Shown one piece after another: positions 63,975 through 64,000 of a stretch of DNA of 64,000 nt. The stretch is taken from the NCBI RefSeq assembly GCF_011050365.1, contig NZ_DRFV01000016.1, positions 272,591 through 336,590 on the forward strand, read 5' to 3'. A program made the translations under genes and the position numbers. The first letter of the stretch is position 1. Each line of letters opens with the position of its first letter. The stretch comes from Pseudohongiella sp. GTDB taxonomy: Bacteria; Pseudomonadota; Gammaproteobacteria; Pseudomonadales; Pseudohongiellaceae. Under the pieces are notes generated by a model. That model ran no database searches and was not told where the DNA came from. It saw nothing but the letters and a program-made list of their open reading frames with translations.

Positions 63975-64000
63975 TTGCCAGATTGCTTGAAACGCGTATA
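63975..64000 (+). promoter_or_regulatory. Second promoter P2, cut by the window end
   Basis: TTGCCA at 63975-63980, a 16-base spacer, and TATA at 63997-64000 where the window stops. The spacing is the same as in the promoter upstream. It points to a stable-RNA gene just beyond the window. Confidence 0.5.

Overview
The window is a chromosomal segment of a Gram-negative gammaproteobacterium. The strongest evidence is conserved gene order: smpB, ratA, rnfH, bamE, fur, recN, grpE, dnaK and dnaJ lie together. They are followed by hemL, thiE, thiD, hemJ, argC, a coiled-coil membrane protein gene, a bactofilin gene, erpA, anmK, an M23 peptidase gene and tyrS, and then what look like rRNA promoters. 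This second block resembles the order in Pseudomonas and related marine lineages. The tmRNA tag is ANDENYALAA, the classical gammaproteobacterial tag. I cannot name a genus from the sequence alone.

Region 1 (1-8810, minus strand) starts with a cut-off Ca2+/Na+ antiporter gene and continues with an envelope-sugar cluster. A HAD-UbiA fusion, a DprE1-like oxidase, a DprE2-like reductase and a GtrA-type membrane protein together resemble the mycobacterial route to polyprenyl-phosphoryl-arabinose. A large polytopic protein, a sugar epimerase-like enzyme and a UDP-galactopyranose-mutase-like flavoprotein sit in the same row and may use or modify that sugar donor.

Region 2 (8892-16258) holds a hybrid sensor kinase overlapping a REC-EAL regulator. 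These are followed by a TonB-dependent receptor, the decayed remnant of an alkaline-phosphatase-superfamily gene, and a PhoD-like phosphatase. The last three suggest scavenging of a phosphorylated substrate.

Region 3 (16359-34661) is mixed metabolism: MarC, an alanine:Na+ symporter, two hydrolases, a VTT membrane protein with a PmtA-like methyltransferase, an ECF sigma operon, thioesterases, an aldo/keto reductase, an SDR, and a trans-enoyl-reductase-like protein. It also contains a sensor-kinase-like protein that has lost its phosphorylatable histidine, a solitary Hen1-like RNA methyltransferase, and a fused glycerophosphodiesterase-amidase.

Region 4 (34662-39028) is the most accessory-looking part. 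It has a short double-glycine-leader peptide with a glycine-zipper core (bacteriocin or microcin-like) followed by a small membrane protein. Beyond these are a BON lipoprotein, a Tat-exported protein, and a TsdA-like dihaem cytochrome coupled to a SulP anion transporter. A 36-base near-perfect palindrome sits three bases upstream of the tsdA-like start codon.

Region 5 (39107-64000) is mostly core genome: tmRNA with its terminator, a HAD phosphatase, smpB, a neurotransmitter-type Na+ symporter, ratA-rnfH, then an insertion of a Cys-Cys-ending small protein, an ArsA-type ATPase and a cytochrome c. Then come a Zur-like regulator, bamE, fur, recN, and the chaperone genes with sigma-32-type promoters. 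Thiamine, haem and arginine genes follow, then erpA behind an IscR-type site, and tyrS. Apart from the tmRNA locus there is no gene-free stretch above 300 bases. I saw no CRISPR array, insertion sequence or tRNA gene.
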